From positions 372,001 through 436,000 of the forward strand of contig JAJIRX010000667.1 of the NCBI GenBank assembly GCA_023853785.1: a DNA stretch of 64,000 nucleotides. Reading direction: 5' to 3'. Source of the stretch: Psilocybe azurescens (Eukaryota; Basidiomycota; Agaricomycetes; Agaricales; Agrocybaceae). The notes under the pieces are model-generated. The model ran no database searches. It worked only from the letters and a program-made list of their open reading frames with translations, and was not told the origin of the DNA. Shown piece by piece: positions 35,459-47,067 of the stretch (position 1 is its first letter; each line of letters begins with the position of its first letter). The position numbers and the translations under genes are program-made.

Positions 35459-37475
35459 TTACTTCAAAGCCTGCTTCATTTTCTGGGGGGGAACAGGAAA
35501 CATCAGAAGCGGGAATGAAGTGAGAAAGAGATCTAAACACACCGTTTCCATTTCATCCAAGTCGTTTGTCTCTATACGCATGATTTTCTTTCCTAGAGCT
35601 TTTTCGATTTGTTCCATCTGCAGCCATGTCTTTTTGTCGTGCACGAAGTTAATAGAGATACCTCTGCGTCCGAAACGGCCTGTTCGACCGATACGATGGA
35701 TGTAGGTTTCAATATCTGGCCGTTCGTCGCCCCCTTTGACGCGTTCGTTCATCAGTGGGAGATCGTAGTTGACCACCATGTTGACCTGCATGATATCGAT
35801 ACCGCGAGCGATGACGTTTGTAGTGATCAAGACCTTGATAAAATAAAAGTTGAGTTTACGAGAAAAACATGATGTGAAGGATGGCAGACTTTATCGCGAC
35901 CTTCTCGGAAACGATCGATGATAGCATCACGCTCCGCGGCGTCTTTGGCACCGTGCAGTGAGGCGACTTTATGTCCCTCTGCAGTCATCCTCTGCGAGAT
36001 CCTGTCTGCTGTGTGGCGGTGCTGTAGAACGGTCAATTAACTAAGGAAAACAGGTGATAGGAAGGCCAAAAATTCGAACTTGGGTGAAAATGATACTTTG
36101 ACCGATCGTCAAAAGCTGGTATAGCGATACGAGAATGTCGTATTTGTGTTCTTCGTTTTTACAGTCCATGTAGAATTGCCTGATGTTGTCCACGCTGAGC
36201 TCTTCCTTCTGGAGCTCGATCTTGTTCGCGTTTGGGGCGAATTTGGAGGCGAAGGCGCGGACATTGTCGGGGAATGTGGCAGAGAAGAGGATAATCTGGA
36301 TGGGCTGTCTTTTAGGGAGGAAGCTGCGGTTCAATGCAGTTAATGTCGTGGTGGGGAACGAAAAGAGAGATTATAACGTACTTTTTCACTCGGAGAGTTT
36401 GATCGCCCAATCCGTCTTGATCAAGCATGTTGTCGGCCTCATCGAGCACGAACACCTTGACATGGGTTACGTCGAGGACCTTACATCGACCTGTTAAAAG
36501 TTGACTTTGGAAAGCCAGCAGTAATATCACTCACCTTGCGCCTCATCAGATCCATCATCGTTCCAGGCGTGCCGACTATAATTTGCGCGGTGATATTTGT
36601 AGCATCTCTGGGAAGATTGTCTTTGATCGCGTATTCGGTCTGTACGTTGGTATATTTGCCCATGGCTGTAATAACGGACATGATTTGTCGGGCGAGCTCT
36701 CGAGATGGTGCCAAACATAAAGCCTGCGTGGAGGGAACTTCAGCTGGATCTTGCAGGGAGTATGTACAATGATATACCTGGGGCTTCTGCAGATCATAAT
36801 CTACGCGGCTGAGCATAGTCAGGACGAAGGCAGCGGTTTTCCCTGTCCCTGATTGTGATTGCCCGATCATGTTGGTCGGTCTTTAATTAATAATGTCAGT
36901 GGATAAAAAATAGACGAGTGGCGGATACTGACGGGTCAGAGAGCAGCAATGGTAAAGCTTTCTCTTGAATCTTCGATGGTTGATCGAAGCCCATGGCTAA
37001 AAAGACCTTTCAAAAGATCAGGGTTGCTATATGGTTGAGTTTAGTTCGATGAACTGAATGATAAGATATAAGACTGACAGCCCGAGCTCTTGGAAAGACT
37101 TTACGCTGTAAAGCGGAGAATTTGGATTGATTTGTTGGTCTGCAAGGGTGACCTATGCGATGGGTGTTGGGATTAATGCTATACGCATCGTGATGATTTT
37201 GGTTACATACCGTCACTTCGAAGGTCGAAGTCAGTAGGTCGCTGGTGCTCGCTATTCGGCGTTTTCAGTTGCGCGTTCAAGATGGCATCATATATTCGTT
37301 CTTACGTTGTTTGGGAGCAAGTTCCTCATCTTTCTGCGGGGAAGCTGGCGTTGCAGAGACGGCTGCAAATTGATGGTAAATAAGTCAGTATAGACGCGTC
37401 AATGTCAATAAACAGTAATTCATACATACAGGGGGTGATAAAGCCGTCTTCGTCTTTGGACAATGAGATGGACAT
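35459..37475 (-). CDS. DBP5: DEAD-box ATP-dependent RNA helicase DBP5 (DDX19 type)
   Basis: RNA helicase at the cytoplasmic face of the nuclear pore that remodels mRNPs during mRNA export, and also helps translation termination. It starts [15 protein letters not shown]. Helicase motifs in order: [13 protein letters not shown] (I), APSRELARQ (Ia), VGTPGT (Ib), [11 protein letters not shown] (II, DEAD), LFSATFPD (III, SAT), IIFTQ (IV), [12 protein letters not shown] (V) and [13 protein letters not shown] (VI). [19 protein letters not shown] between III and IV and [11 protein letters not shown] after VI are typical of the DBP5/DDX19 branch rather than eIF4A. About 470 residues, about ten short introns; the last exon codes only EKMKQALK-stop. 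No frame breaks needed. Convergent with FAS (275 bp between stops) and divergent from the POF1-like gene. Confidence 0.93.
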
Positions 37476-37758
37476 GGCTGATGGTCAGTAACAAGGCGAG
37501 TCCACAACGAGTCCTCACATGAACTTGAAATGGACTTTGGAGATCATTATCATCGGTTGTGGCCGAATTGGCTTAATCTAATCTAATCTTACTCAGTTCG
37601 CTTGTATTTCTCCACCCGAAACCGCTACTAGGATCTGACCCTGACGGTTATGCTCCTCGGCGAGTCTTGAACTTTCTCGACACGAACTTTGGCTTGTGTT
37701 GGACGTTCGCGGTGGTCTACCAGATTTTATACCAAAATCGGCCAACCTCGCTTACAGC
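37476..37758. promoter_or_regulatory. 283-bp bidirectional promoter between DBP5 and the POF1-like gene
   Basis: The two start codons face away from each other with 283 bp between them. I see no clear TATA box. The repeated TCTAATCTAATCT stretch near 37575 is the only notable local pattern. Confidence 0.4.
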
Positions 37759-38769
37759 ATGCAGGTGGAAGATTTTGATCGTGAAGCTGGCAGAAGCTCT
37801 CAGGCCGAGGCCATGATGGCCACCATTCGTCGCTCAGCACCCCAACTTCTTCAGCGCGTTCAGCAAGGGCTGTCTAACCTGGAGCTGGTTTCCATACCGC
37901 ATCCGACTTGGCCTCTGCCATATTCCAAACATCCCCGGAAGTACGACTCCAAAAATCCACTCAGAATATCGATTTTGGACTCCTCATACAATCCTCCAAC
38001 TCTTGCCCATCTTGCCCTTGCTAATTCACGACGATCCCAAGGCTTGCGCGTTGACTGCACCAATGAAGAGGAACCACATCCTTCCTACGACGCAAAGCTT
38101 CTGCTTTTGTCTGTCAAGAATGCAGACAAGACTCTGAAGCCAGGAGATGCGACCTACCAGCAACGACTCGAGATGATGTCGCTGCTTGCGTTGAATGTGA
38201 CGAGAGATACAAATGGTTCCACCTCTCAATCATCATCTCATCCGGCATCACTAGAAAGTGCGAACGTGGCTATAGCTATCATCGACGAGCCGACTTTTGT
38301 TGGGAAATCCGAGGCCCTGCTGGCCTTTCTCCAGTCTAGATTCGCATCACTACCTCCTCCAACACCCACTGCAGAAGGTATAGAGCTAACATTTCTTGTC
38401 GGTCATGACACACTGGAACGACTCTTTTCCCCACGCTATTATCCATCCGAGGAGGCTATGATGCACTCTCTACGCAAATTTCTCTCTCCTGCTCCAGAAG
38501 GAGACAGCTCGCGCATCGTTAGCGCACGGAGAGAAATTGCGTCTCAATCTGGAGAAGACAACACCATGTCTCTCGCCAAGGAGTTCATGGACTCGGGGAA
38601 AATTGCTACCATTGACCTGGGTGATGAAATTAGCAAATATAGCTCGACGACGGTCCGCCGCTCTCTAGGAAGCCTGGGTTGGGGTCAGGACAGCCTTTGG
38701 CGCAAACTAGTCACCGGTGACGTCGCCGAGTATATTATTGGACAACACTTATATGAAGTTGGGTCATGA
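37759..38769 (+). CDS. POF1: Nicotinamide-nucleotide adenylyltransferase-family protein (POF1-like)
   Basis: Intronless nucleotidyltransferase-fold protein of about 336 residues. The ATP-binding signature region reads ISILDSSYNPPTLAHLALA, where NPPTLAH takes the place of the classical HxGH segment. The second signature near the C-terminus, EISKYSSTTVRRSLG, matches the ISSTxxR motif of NMN adenylyltransferases, and FLVGHDTLERLFSPRYY is the conserved middle block. The family includes yeast Pof1, whose exact substrate is less clear than that of Nma1/2. I chose the ATG at 37759 (MQVEDFDREAGRSS); the frame is open further upstream and a second Met (37812) is also possible. Whether it makes NAD in the cell or acts on another nucleotide is not decided by sequence. 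Confidence 0.82.
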   Translation: MQVEDFDREAGRSSQAEAMMATIRRSAPQLLQRVQQGLSNLELVSIPHPTWPLPYSKHPRKYDSKNPLRISILDSSYNPPTLAHLALANSRRSQGLRVDCTNEEEPHPSYDAKLLLLSVKNADKTLKPGDATYQQRLEMMSLLALNVTRDTNGSTSQSSSHPASLESANVAIAIIDEPTFVGKSEALLAFLQSRFASLPPPTPTAEGIELTFLVGHDTLERLFSPRYYPSEEAMMHSLRKFLSPAPEGDSSRIVSARREIASQSGEDNTMSLAKEFMDSGKIATIDLGDEISKYSSTTVRRSLGSLGWGQDSLWRKLVTGDVAEYIIGQHLYEVGS

Positions 38770-39973
38770 CAGCCGTCTATCTTCTTATGATCCTCTGTTC
38801 TCATCATGAAGCCCCTGATAATTGCCTCCTCTCACCCGCCACATTGCTAAACGTGGAATACACTCTGCTCAAAACCATTCATCCAAACCCGGGGAACTAT
38901 TGCTATTGGAGAGCATTGCTCAAAGATAGCATTGGCCTCCGTGGCACTCGGAACTTTTATTTCTTTCTAGGCCGACACCCCCCCACTCTGCAGTGGCAAT
39001 CACGCTACATATGTGACTATCTGTATGTAATGACATTTCTACTGTAGGAAACAGTGGACTATGGTAAGCCGTAGCATATGAGCTTGTGCGTACGAGTAAC
39101 TGGTTACAATTCACAAATCCATGGATTTGAACAAAGTTTTGCGCGCCTTTCCAAGGAATGACTACTCAAGTATGTAAACTGCTCTTTTGAGTACGCATGT
39201 TCCGATCAATTACAAGTGGTCCATGCCTCAAAAAATGTCAATGAGCCGTGTAGTTGGCTTCATAAGAGTTCGTGAAAGCGCTTTCTCGGGCTCGGACATA
39301 GCACAGCCCCTGACGGAGATTGAAACTGATCATCAATTGCTGCTGTGCACAGAAAGTTACTTTGGCTTTCGTTACAAAGTGAAGTTTGTTGGCACCGTTA
39401 CTCTCTCGTCCCGACTGTCGGTGCTGTCTTTGTCTGTCTGCCACACTTCTCCATGAGTTTCCCAGCACTGTCTCTTGGATTTGTGGTCCATCTTTCACTG
39501 CAACGTCAAGATGTTTATCAGTCTCCGGGCCTTCGGATACTCCTCAGGCACCTTTTAGGAGCATCAAGCTCAATCTCACAGGCTCTCAGTCTTCAGATAG
39601 TAACTACTGAAACAATCTAAATGCCCATATACCTCACTAAGCAAGAAGCCGCTGCCGCCGCACAGCATTTGCGTGGACACGAGTGTAACATGCCGAGCAC
39701 GCAACTCCAGCCAAGCTTCAGCGCCAATAGCATCTATCAGGACTTATCTTATCTTGGGCGCCACATACAAGTTCAAATTTTCCCCATTCGTTCTAGTATG
39801 CTAGGGTTTTTATAGACGCCTCGGGCAACATCTATCCACACTGCCTGCATAGCACACGAGAATGAAAGCGAGTTACCGGAGATCTATCATTGACTGTCAG
39901 CGCTTATAAAATCCCGACTATCCTAGCTCTGATCTTCCTTTCTTTCGTGTCCCTTCTGCTGGCTTCTGTGTCA
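38770..39973. other. Intergenic stretch
   Basis: About 1.2 kb between the POF1-like gene and the amino-acid permease. Several open frames of 60-95 codons occur on both strands but none shows a family motif or a splice chain. It probably holds the promoter of the permease, including TATAAAA at 39906-39912. Confidence 0.5.
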
Positions 39974-42900
39974 TGGAACAATTCGAGCTACGTATGAGGA
40001 CTAGTGCCAGTGCATCCGGCCCATCCACCCCAGCATCAGACGAGGATGCCAGTGGTGGTATACATCTGTCTGATACTCGCAATTCCACGAAGCATAAAAT
40101 CAACGATAGATTGGTCGCAGCCAGAATTCGACTAGAGAAATATCAGCAGAGGTTCGTATTGAGTTCACTTCATGCCTCATATCAGAGTTTGATTCGATTG
40201 GGTGCAAGATGGAGCGAGATCGGGGAAGAACTTCCGCCACAAATCAATCGCAGGTGAGTTCCTCAAACGATTTTAAAAATTTCTATCGCGTGCTCAAGCC
40301 TGCTTCTCAGACACAGTGAGCGAGATTGGACTGTTATTATCACCTCTTCCAGGTACTAAATTGCTATTTTGGCAGTTAGTGTCATATCAATCGGTAAGAG
40401 TCTTTCTTGAACATCTCTCTCTGAAGAAAACGTGATTCGAACCATTGATAATGCATGTAGGTGGTGTTATTGGGTAATGCGGATCAGAATTTATCTACTC
40501 TGGAAAAGCTCAGTGTTTAAACTGTTACTACAATTAGGACCGGCCTCTACATCGGGACAGCGACAGGTATTATTGGCGGCTTTCATACATCATACACCAT
40601 GGGACCCACATCTTCTCTTCTACAGCATTGCGTCATGCAGGACCTGTCGGAACACTTTTGGTTGGTTTCGTTCTCCTTAGTTCTTTCATGTTTCCAATGA
40701 AATGTAAATCAGGGTTATATGATAACTGGTACAGTTGTGTGGTCAGTTGTGAGTCCTGTCTCTGTTATGAGATAAGGAAATTTCTAAGCTCTAGTCTCCA
40801 GGTGATATCGATTGGGGAAATTGTTGCTTTTCTGTTGAGTTTTACCTTTTCTGTAACACTTCACTCCAGTTAACATAACTAATCTAAAGGCCAAACGTTG
40901 GCGGACCTGTCGGACTGGCAGGACTATACGTTGATCCTGCATTAGGCTTTGCACTTGGTATTATATGTGGTTGAGTATTGTCAGGCAACGCATTTTGCTG
41001 ACTCCTGTGCTTAGGATGGAACGCTTGGTATAACTGGTAGGCCTGGTACCTTCTTGTGATAATAAAGCACAAGTTAACTGCATATCTGAAGGACAATAAT
41101 TTTGCCAACCGAATTGAGTGCCGCAGCGATACTTCTCAATGGTTTCTTTACCAACGCTAGCGCCGAGTTTATACGGTATGCATGTTTCCTCGTGGAAGTC
41201 TCGGTCGTAATGTGATGATAAACCGCTTTCTTTTCAGTAAATCCAATCTTATAGCCATAAGCGTATTGGTGAGCTTATGCGACATCGAAGCAGATCGCAC
41301 ATATTAATGACATTTTCTGTTTAGCTCGTCTTTGCCATCGGCATTAATTGCTTCGGGTCTCGGGCGTATGGAGAGGCTGAGTTTGTCTTTAGTTGTTTCA
41401 AGATTCTTACCATTATATCACTCATACTTGCGGGAATAATCCTCGACCTAGGAGGAGGAACGGAAGGGTATATGATGTTACATGGTTGCTATATTTTCTA
41501 GTTAATTTCTGGTGTAGGTTTATCGGCTTCAAGAACTGGAGAGACCCCGGCCCTTTTGTAGAATGGAGGGCCAGAGGGTCGCTAGGAAAGTTTCTGGGTG
41601 TATGGTCTTCCATGAGCCAGGTACTTTGTATTATCTCACACAACTCTCTGAGCTTGTTCAGAGCAGCTCATAATATTTTTGCAGGCTGTCTTTGCTTTTT
41701 CGGTACCGAAATTCCCGGCGTCGCTGCTGGAGAGGTATGGACGGCATGTTGATTTATATTTTGTCGAGTATACTTATCGAAAGAAATATGGTCTTTCTAG
41801 GTACAAAACCCAGCAAAGGTACGTATCGCCACCCTGTTATGACAATGGAATTTCCTTTTTCGAACGCGTAACTTAGAATATCCCTCGTGCAGTAAATCGC
41901 GTCTGGATACGAATGCAAGTCGTCCCTTCCGCGTGTGTTAAGGTTTCCTGACCTAAGATCATGGCTTTCATAGAACCCTGTTTTATGTCCTGGCAGTCTT
42001 TGTGGCAGGATTGTTGGTCAGGTCTGACGATTCCAGGCTCATAGGCCCGAGTTCAGGGAGTCCTGGGCACGTCCTCGTTCTGACTTCACCCTTCGTCATT
42101 GCCATGCAATATTCGCGTCTCAGACACCTCGAACACATCTGCAATGCTGCGTTCGTTGTCTCTGCATTCAGTGCCGCTACTTCAGACGGTTAATACAGTT
42201 GACACGACTACGTATTTTGCCGCTAATACACTCTTTGACAGTTTACATCTCCAGTCGATTTCTGTACTATCTTGCGCGGTGCGGACATGCTCCGCGATTC
42301 TGTGCTGCAATCTTCCGCAGCGAGCACAACAAGACAATCGTACCATGGATTGGCATTCTAGTATCTGCTGGCTTTGCTTTACTGGCGTTTATGTCCGTAT
42401 CTGAAACGAGTGCCGAGGAAGTGAGCTGTGTCGTGATCTTTTCGGTTAGGTGCTATGTACACTCACCTTTCGACTTCATCTGTAGATTTTCCATTGGCTT
42501 TCATCTCTTAACAGCACTACCGCCTTGCTGTCTTGGATTGGCATGCTTTATACATACCTTCGGTGAGAACTTCAATGGCTTGAAGACTTCACACGAATCT
42601 ACTAACCTGGAGGTTTCACGATTATAGTTGGTATCAAGGGACCATCGCTGCGGAGAAGAATGACACCACCTTCAAGCAAACTCACCAGGACATTTACAAA
42701 AACAGATATCGTATGCAGCCATGGGTAAGTTGCCTCGTGGATGGTTCCGTGATTCCGTTCCGATTTCCCTTGACCAATCGTAATCGCTTGCTATAGATTG
42801 CAATATACGCTTTCGTTATGTGTGTGCTTATCCTGATCTTTAACGGGTGGTTTGTTTTCACACGTCCAGGGCCGTGGCGAATGGGTAAGCAATTCATGCA

Positions 42901-43324
42901 CCACGGAAATTAATCTAGAGGCCTGCTTACGAGCTAGATGCTTGTTCAGCTCGGGAACTCGACGACAGCCCCTCAAGACAGACCCAGAAGTAGGGAACTG
43001 GGTGCCGACCTTTGTTTCATCTTATCTTGCTCTTGTCAGTGTACACGTCTATTCTTGCACCTTTACGAAAGATTGATTTGTTTACGATATTTTTCTCGAT
43101 AAACAGCCTTTTTCTTACTAGCTATCTTGGGATATAAACTGATATACAGGTAAGTTGTTTGTTTTGCTTGTTATTGAATTTCTTTTTGTTTACTTTCAGA
43201 TTATATTTGTAGAACTAGGATGGTCCCTCTTCGTGAAATGCAATTCGAAAGAGGACATATCCCTGAAATTCACGAGGAAGAGCCCACGACGCGTTGGGGT
43301 AGGCTTCTGGCAGTGCTTTTCTGA
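39974..43324 (+). CDS. Amino-acid permease (APC superfamily, fungal YAT type)
   Basis: Plasma-membrane amino-acid/proton symporter with 12 membrane segments. Cytosolic N-terminus MEQFELRMRTSASASG. The first membrane block is built from tiny exons: INRR + H + ISVISIG + GVIG + TGLYIGTATA + LRHAGPVGTLL. Then ISIGEIVAFLPNVGG, DPALGFALGWNAWYNW, TIILPTELSAAAILLNGFF, AIGINCFGSRAYGEAEF, GTEIPGVAAGEVQNPAKNIP, YISSRFLYYLARCG and LSSLNSTTALLSWIGM follow. The cytosolic C-terminus is MVPLREMQFERGHIPEIHEE, ending WGRLLAVLF-stop. Roughly 20 introns, including one GC-AG intron (41915-41973) and a 5-nt exon (40311-40315). One T appears to be missing in TTTTT at 41696-41700, needed to reach FFGTEIPG. Substrate cannot be told from sequence. 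It stands alone, without a catabolic cluster. Confidence 0.85.
40311..40315 (+). other. 5-nt micro-exon of the amino-acid permease
   Basis: The five bases ACACA are preceded by the acceptor CTTCTCAG and followed by the donor GTGAGC. Joining AATCGCAG + ACACA + TTAGTGTC gives INR-RH-ISVISIGGVIG, which matches the permease family. Skipping the exon gives AGT TAG, an immediate stop, and the alternative acceptor at 40352 gives TAC TAA. The two flanking introns are 57 and 60 nt, and the second has a perfect branch-point-like TACTAA. Confidence 0.7.
41915..41973 (+). other. Probable GC-AG intron in the amino-acid permease
   Basis: The 59-nt intron begins GCAAGT instead of GTAAGT and ends CATAG, with CTGAC (41948-41952) as a likely branch point. 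Joining ATACGAAT to AACCCTG reads IRITLFYVLAVFVAGLL, the expected permease sequence. No nearby GT donor gives this frame. Confidence 0.65.
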
Positions 43325-45263
43325 AAAGTGAATATCCACACGTTGTGTTCTCAACAGTAACCGTAGTCGTATTGTTCGTTTATGTGCTTTGGCGTCGTTA
43401 CGTGCTGGGACGAAGGAACCTCGATCGCAATTACCATGCGGAATGATACACTCAGAGGAAATGAAAGCGACAGGAGCATGGAGCTCGATGACGATCTAGG
43501 AGCATAACTGGGCTCGAACACGGCTGTAGCTTGCTTGGGAATATGCTGTACCGTTGTACTTGCGAAAATCACGAAGAGCTGGATCGAATTGCCTCAGCGC
43601 TACCATTGTGATAAATGAAAGATAACCAACTCACAATAGTCCAGGGTGCTTCTTATGTACGTATAGACCACAAGAGTTCTGGTTGGTCGGGCATCCGGAC
43701 TGCGTAATCCCTTATCGCGACAGCCTTCCCTTATCGTACCAAAGATTAACGCAGGGCCCCGCATAATGAGCCGCCTTTACCCGATAATCGAAATACTTCG
43801 CCTCTCAGAAGAGCACTCGTAAGTGGGGCCAGGGTGGACAGGGGTGAACAAATCGGTTACACTCACTGTGCTTGAGCCTGCAGGGCGTTTTGGTTGCAAC
43901 CACACAACGAATAGGGCTATAAAAAACTGAAAAGTTTATCGCGCTACCCAGGCTAAGAGTATGCAATGAGGCAGGACCGGAAGCAGGTGTTAAGGGCCCA
44001 ATTCGGTTACTTCATGAGAGATCGACCGCGAACTAACGTCGAAGAAAGCCTATGCATCACGGTGCGGCATTCATTGTTATCTCGCGTAATGAGGCTTAGT
44101 AGGGCTTAGTAGATTGACGGGATTTATCAGTGATAAATACGTAGCAAGCCATGTCCCCTTTTAAGCGATATGGGGTGCAAAATATTCCAAGGAAAGGTCG
44201 GGAGAACCAGGGCGCTGATTGCACTGAAGAGCCAGTGCAACGATAGCGCAATGTAGATATCCCATCGTCGGAATACTTCGGGAGGGCCAGGGTAACTTCG
44301 CAACGTGCAGATACTGTTGAAAAGTAAGGGTAATTTTGGCCAGAAATGGAGGCATCGTTCAGATAAGTAGAACACGACATGATTCGACAAGCAAAAATTA
44401 AGTTCCAGGTCAATTCCAGGCAGCAGAAAGTGCGGTCTTCTTGCAAAGAACCGTTGCCCCTTTTGAATGGAGAGCTTGTCTAACCCGTGATAGTCCATGG
44501 TACTGTTGACCTTACTGGGAGGATTGCGTTAGAATACGATACGATGTGATGATAGGGAAAGGGAAAGAGCCATCATCGGAGATTTGAATGCCACACTTTA
44601 TTTGGTGTACTAAGTTCTTCCCAAATTTATCCTTCTTTCTCGTCCTTCCACTGCCACGACAGTATGCTAAGTCTCTAAAACATGCTACCTGTTTCCTGCT
44701 ATCAATACCTATGGACTTCTACTTTTTCGGAGGAGAATTTCCGATGTTATTACAACGCGTTCGACTTGAATTCAAGTCAATGAAGTTCAATTGACTTTCA
44801 ACATTCGGATGTAAGCACATTGAAATTGGGGGCCTATTGAATTGCAGTGGACAGCAAACGAAGGTGCTTCATATCGGGAATTTGCGCACCTGGCCTCGTT
44901 TGTTGCCAAGGGAGGGCCTAGCTAGCCAAAACCTAGCTATCGTTGCGTATTTTCTTGCCGTTTCCTCGCATAAATCGACAGCGTTGAGGTTAGCTTCATT
45001 CCCGCTTCATGCCATTACGAACAGCACGAGGCCGGTCCTGAAAACCTGACCTTCCGCATGGGCTCATGAATGAGTAGCTTCGGAAGTTCATTTATATCAG
45101 ACCTAGATCTGCGGGCACCTGATTCTTTGCGATCTTTATTATATCTGTGCCACTCTATAGAGCCGACATAAGGATTTGGATGTATAAATGGGAGGACGAG
45201 GGAACGTAGACGTGTCAATGATTTGCCGCCGCCTTCGTTCAGGGTCCTTTCCTCATGCTTACC
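43325..45263. other. Intergenic stretch, 1.9 kb, no recognisable gene
   Basis: The longest open frames are two overlapping minus-strand frames of 116 and 123 codons (44096-44498). Both are hydrophobic in places, but they compete with each other and show no family motif. I see no repeats or transposon ends. Confidence 0.45.
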
Positions 45264-46765
45264 ATGTCCGTACAAGACGCTTACCGCATCCTGGAAATCT
45301 TTGAAGGGGCCAACCCAGATGAAATCAAGCACGCCTACAGGATTACGGTACTGATTTCTCAGAGTCCCTGGCAATGAGGATATGTTCATCGCCCTTTAGG
45401 CTTTGAAATGGCACCCAGATCGCCAACATAACACTCACGATAAGGAGACATCGACCAGGCATTTCCTTGAGGTATGATCGGTTCCGATCTCCGTACTCTT
45501 CTCATATATTCTCATTTACAAATCTTTTTTCTTCTTACAGGTTACAAATGCATATAGGACTCTTGTAAGAGGAGGTTTCGTCAAGCCATACAATCCAACC
45601 ATGGCCAAGGACCGTCCCCCCATATACCCCGCCCCCTCCACTGGCCCACCAGACCAGCAGCGATTCTTCTGTTGTGTCACTGGATTCCTTTATTCACTTG
45701 GTTGCGTCGAGCAGCTCATCGCATACCTCGGCCCCGCCCAGTAACCGCTCATCGTGGAAGCAAGGCGTGCGCGAGCCTGTTGAAACTCTGGCCTCTCATT
45801 ATCGCAACGTTCCAACTCGACCTCACACCTTCTACGAGGTGCCCACCAAAGGGGCGGGTACAGGCCCTGCTCTATATCGACCAACCACCCCTTCACCCCC
45901 ATTCCTCGCAATCCTGAACCAATTAAAGTCCGAGCGCCCCAGTCGCACCCACCAAAATCTCAAAAGGCCAATGGTTCTCCTCAAAGGTTAGGAAAACTTT
46001 AATTGATGCCAACTATCAACATCTCATTTGGTTTTCATAGTGTGCCCCTCAAGTTACCCGCCCCCAACTTTCCTCACCCCCGAGGGCAACCATATTACAG
46101 CCATGCCGTACCAAAATCTCCCATGCCTCCATACACCATACCTCTCGTCTCCATCGGCCTTGGACTATCTGGAGAATGGGTCTACTCATTGTCAATCAGC
46201 CTCGAGGAGCTTTTCACAGGCAAACATTTTCGATTTGGCATATCTCGTTCATATTTGTCGGGTAAAGCCAAAAGCGTGGTCATTGAAATCGACATTCCCT
46301 CGGGATGTCGGCCGGGCACGCGCATTCTCTGCCGCAACGTGGGCCACGAGCACAAGCCGGGTATTTTCCAGGACATCGCTTTCATCATTGAGGAGGCGCC
46401 GCACGATCGATTTGTACGACTATTCGATGACCTTGTTATGGACGTTCGGCTGCCTTGGGTGGACAGTCTGCGTCGCCAGGGAGGAAAAGTCCCTTTCATG
46501 GGCATCGATGGTCGAAGCCTCATTATCCAGATCGACTATCCGAGGGACAAGAAGTTGGTTGGCCGTAGCATCATCAAGGGTGCCGGTATGCCTGTCAGAG
46601 AGCAGGGGAAAATAGTTGGTAGAGGAGACTTGATTATTCAGTGCGTATTCGTTCATTCCCAGCTTCGAAACGTTTTCTAACCATTTATCCTTTGTTAGGT
46701 GGGAAATTCTACCTCCCAAGACGAAGATACTGCACTTTGTGAAGAGGTTATGGGGAGGAAAGTGA
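45264..46765 (+). CDS. J-domain co-chaperone, type B (DnaJ without zinc finger)
   Basis: Hsp40 co-chaperone that stimulates an Hsp70 ATPase. The J-domain is split by two introns: MSVQDAYRILEIFEGANPDE and IKHAYRIT, ALKWHPDRQHNTHDKET (HPD motif) and VTNAYRTLV. After a Ser/Pro-rich linker comes a DnaJ C-terminal peptide-binding region: SISLEELFTGKHFRFGISR, VIEIDIPSGCRPGTRI, GIFQDIAFIIEEAPHDRF, then IKGAGMPVREQGKIVGRGDL and EILPPKTKILHFVKRLWGGK-stop. No CxxCxGxG repeats, so it is a class B type. The linker carries two frame shifts that cancel: one extra C in CCCCCC at 45616-45621 and one missing C in CCCCC at 45896-45900. With both allowed for, the linker reads through. About 400 residues. The particular Hsp70 partner and compartment are not shown; no signal peptide is visible. 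Confidence 0.85.
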
Positions 46766-47067
46766 TACTTTTCACATACCGGATTTCATTATCTTTATCT
46801 CTCTTCGGGATTTGTATAATACTGTATCGTCAATGAATCAGAATAGACTTGAAATGTAAAATATGTAACATTAGCTAGACAGATTAGATAGAGAAATAGG
46901 CCTTATATGCTCCTAGTATACTGTATATGTACATATGATCTATATGATGATATGCTTTCTAAAATGAAAAAGCTATGATGCCTGTTAAAGTGGCGAAGCA
47001 GTGCTACAGTGTTCAAAAAGCGGTTGCCTTCCGTCTGCGGAAGAATCAGCAAAAAGCACAGGCACAG
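46766..47067. other. Convergent 3' intergenic region
   Basis: 302 bp between the stop codons of the J-domain gene (plus) and the membrane-protein gene (minus). AT-rich, with TATATG-like repeats near 46900-46950; no gene seen. Confidence 0.5.

Noticed and set aside
40425..40460. T-loop-like GGTTCGAATC on the minus strand
   Set aside because: The flanking bases do not pair as a T stem, and the site lies inside a permease intron.
44096..44498. Hydrophobic minus-strand open frames of 116 and 123 codons
   Set aside because: They overlap in different frames, lack a plausible start context, splice chain or known motif, and lie in AT-rich intergenic DNA.
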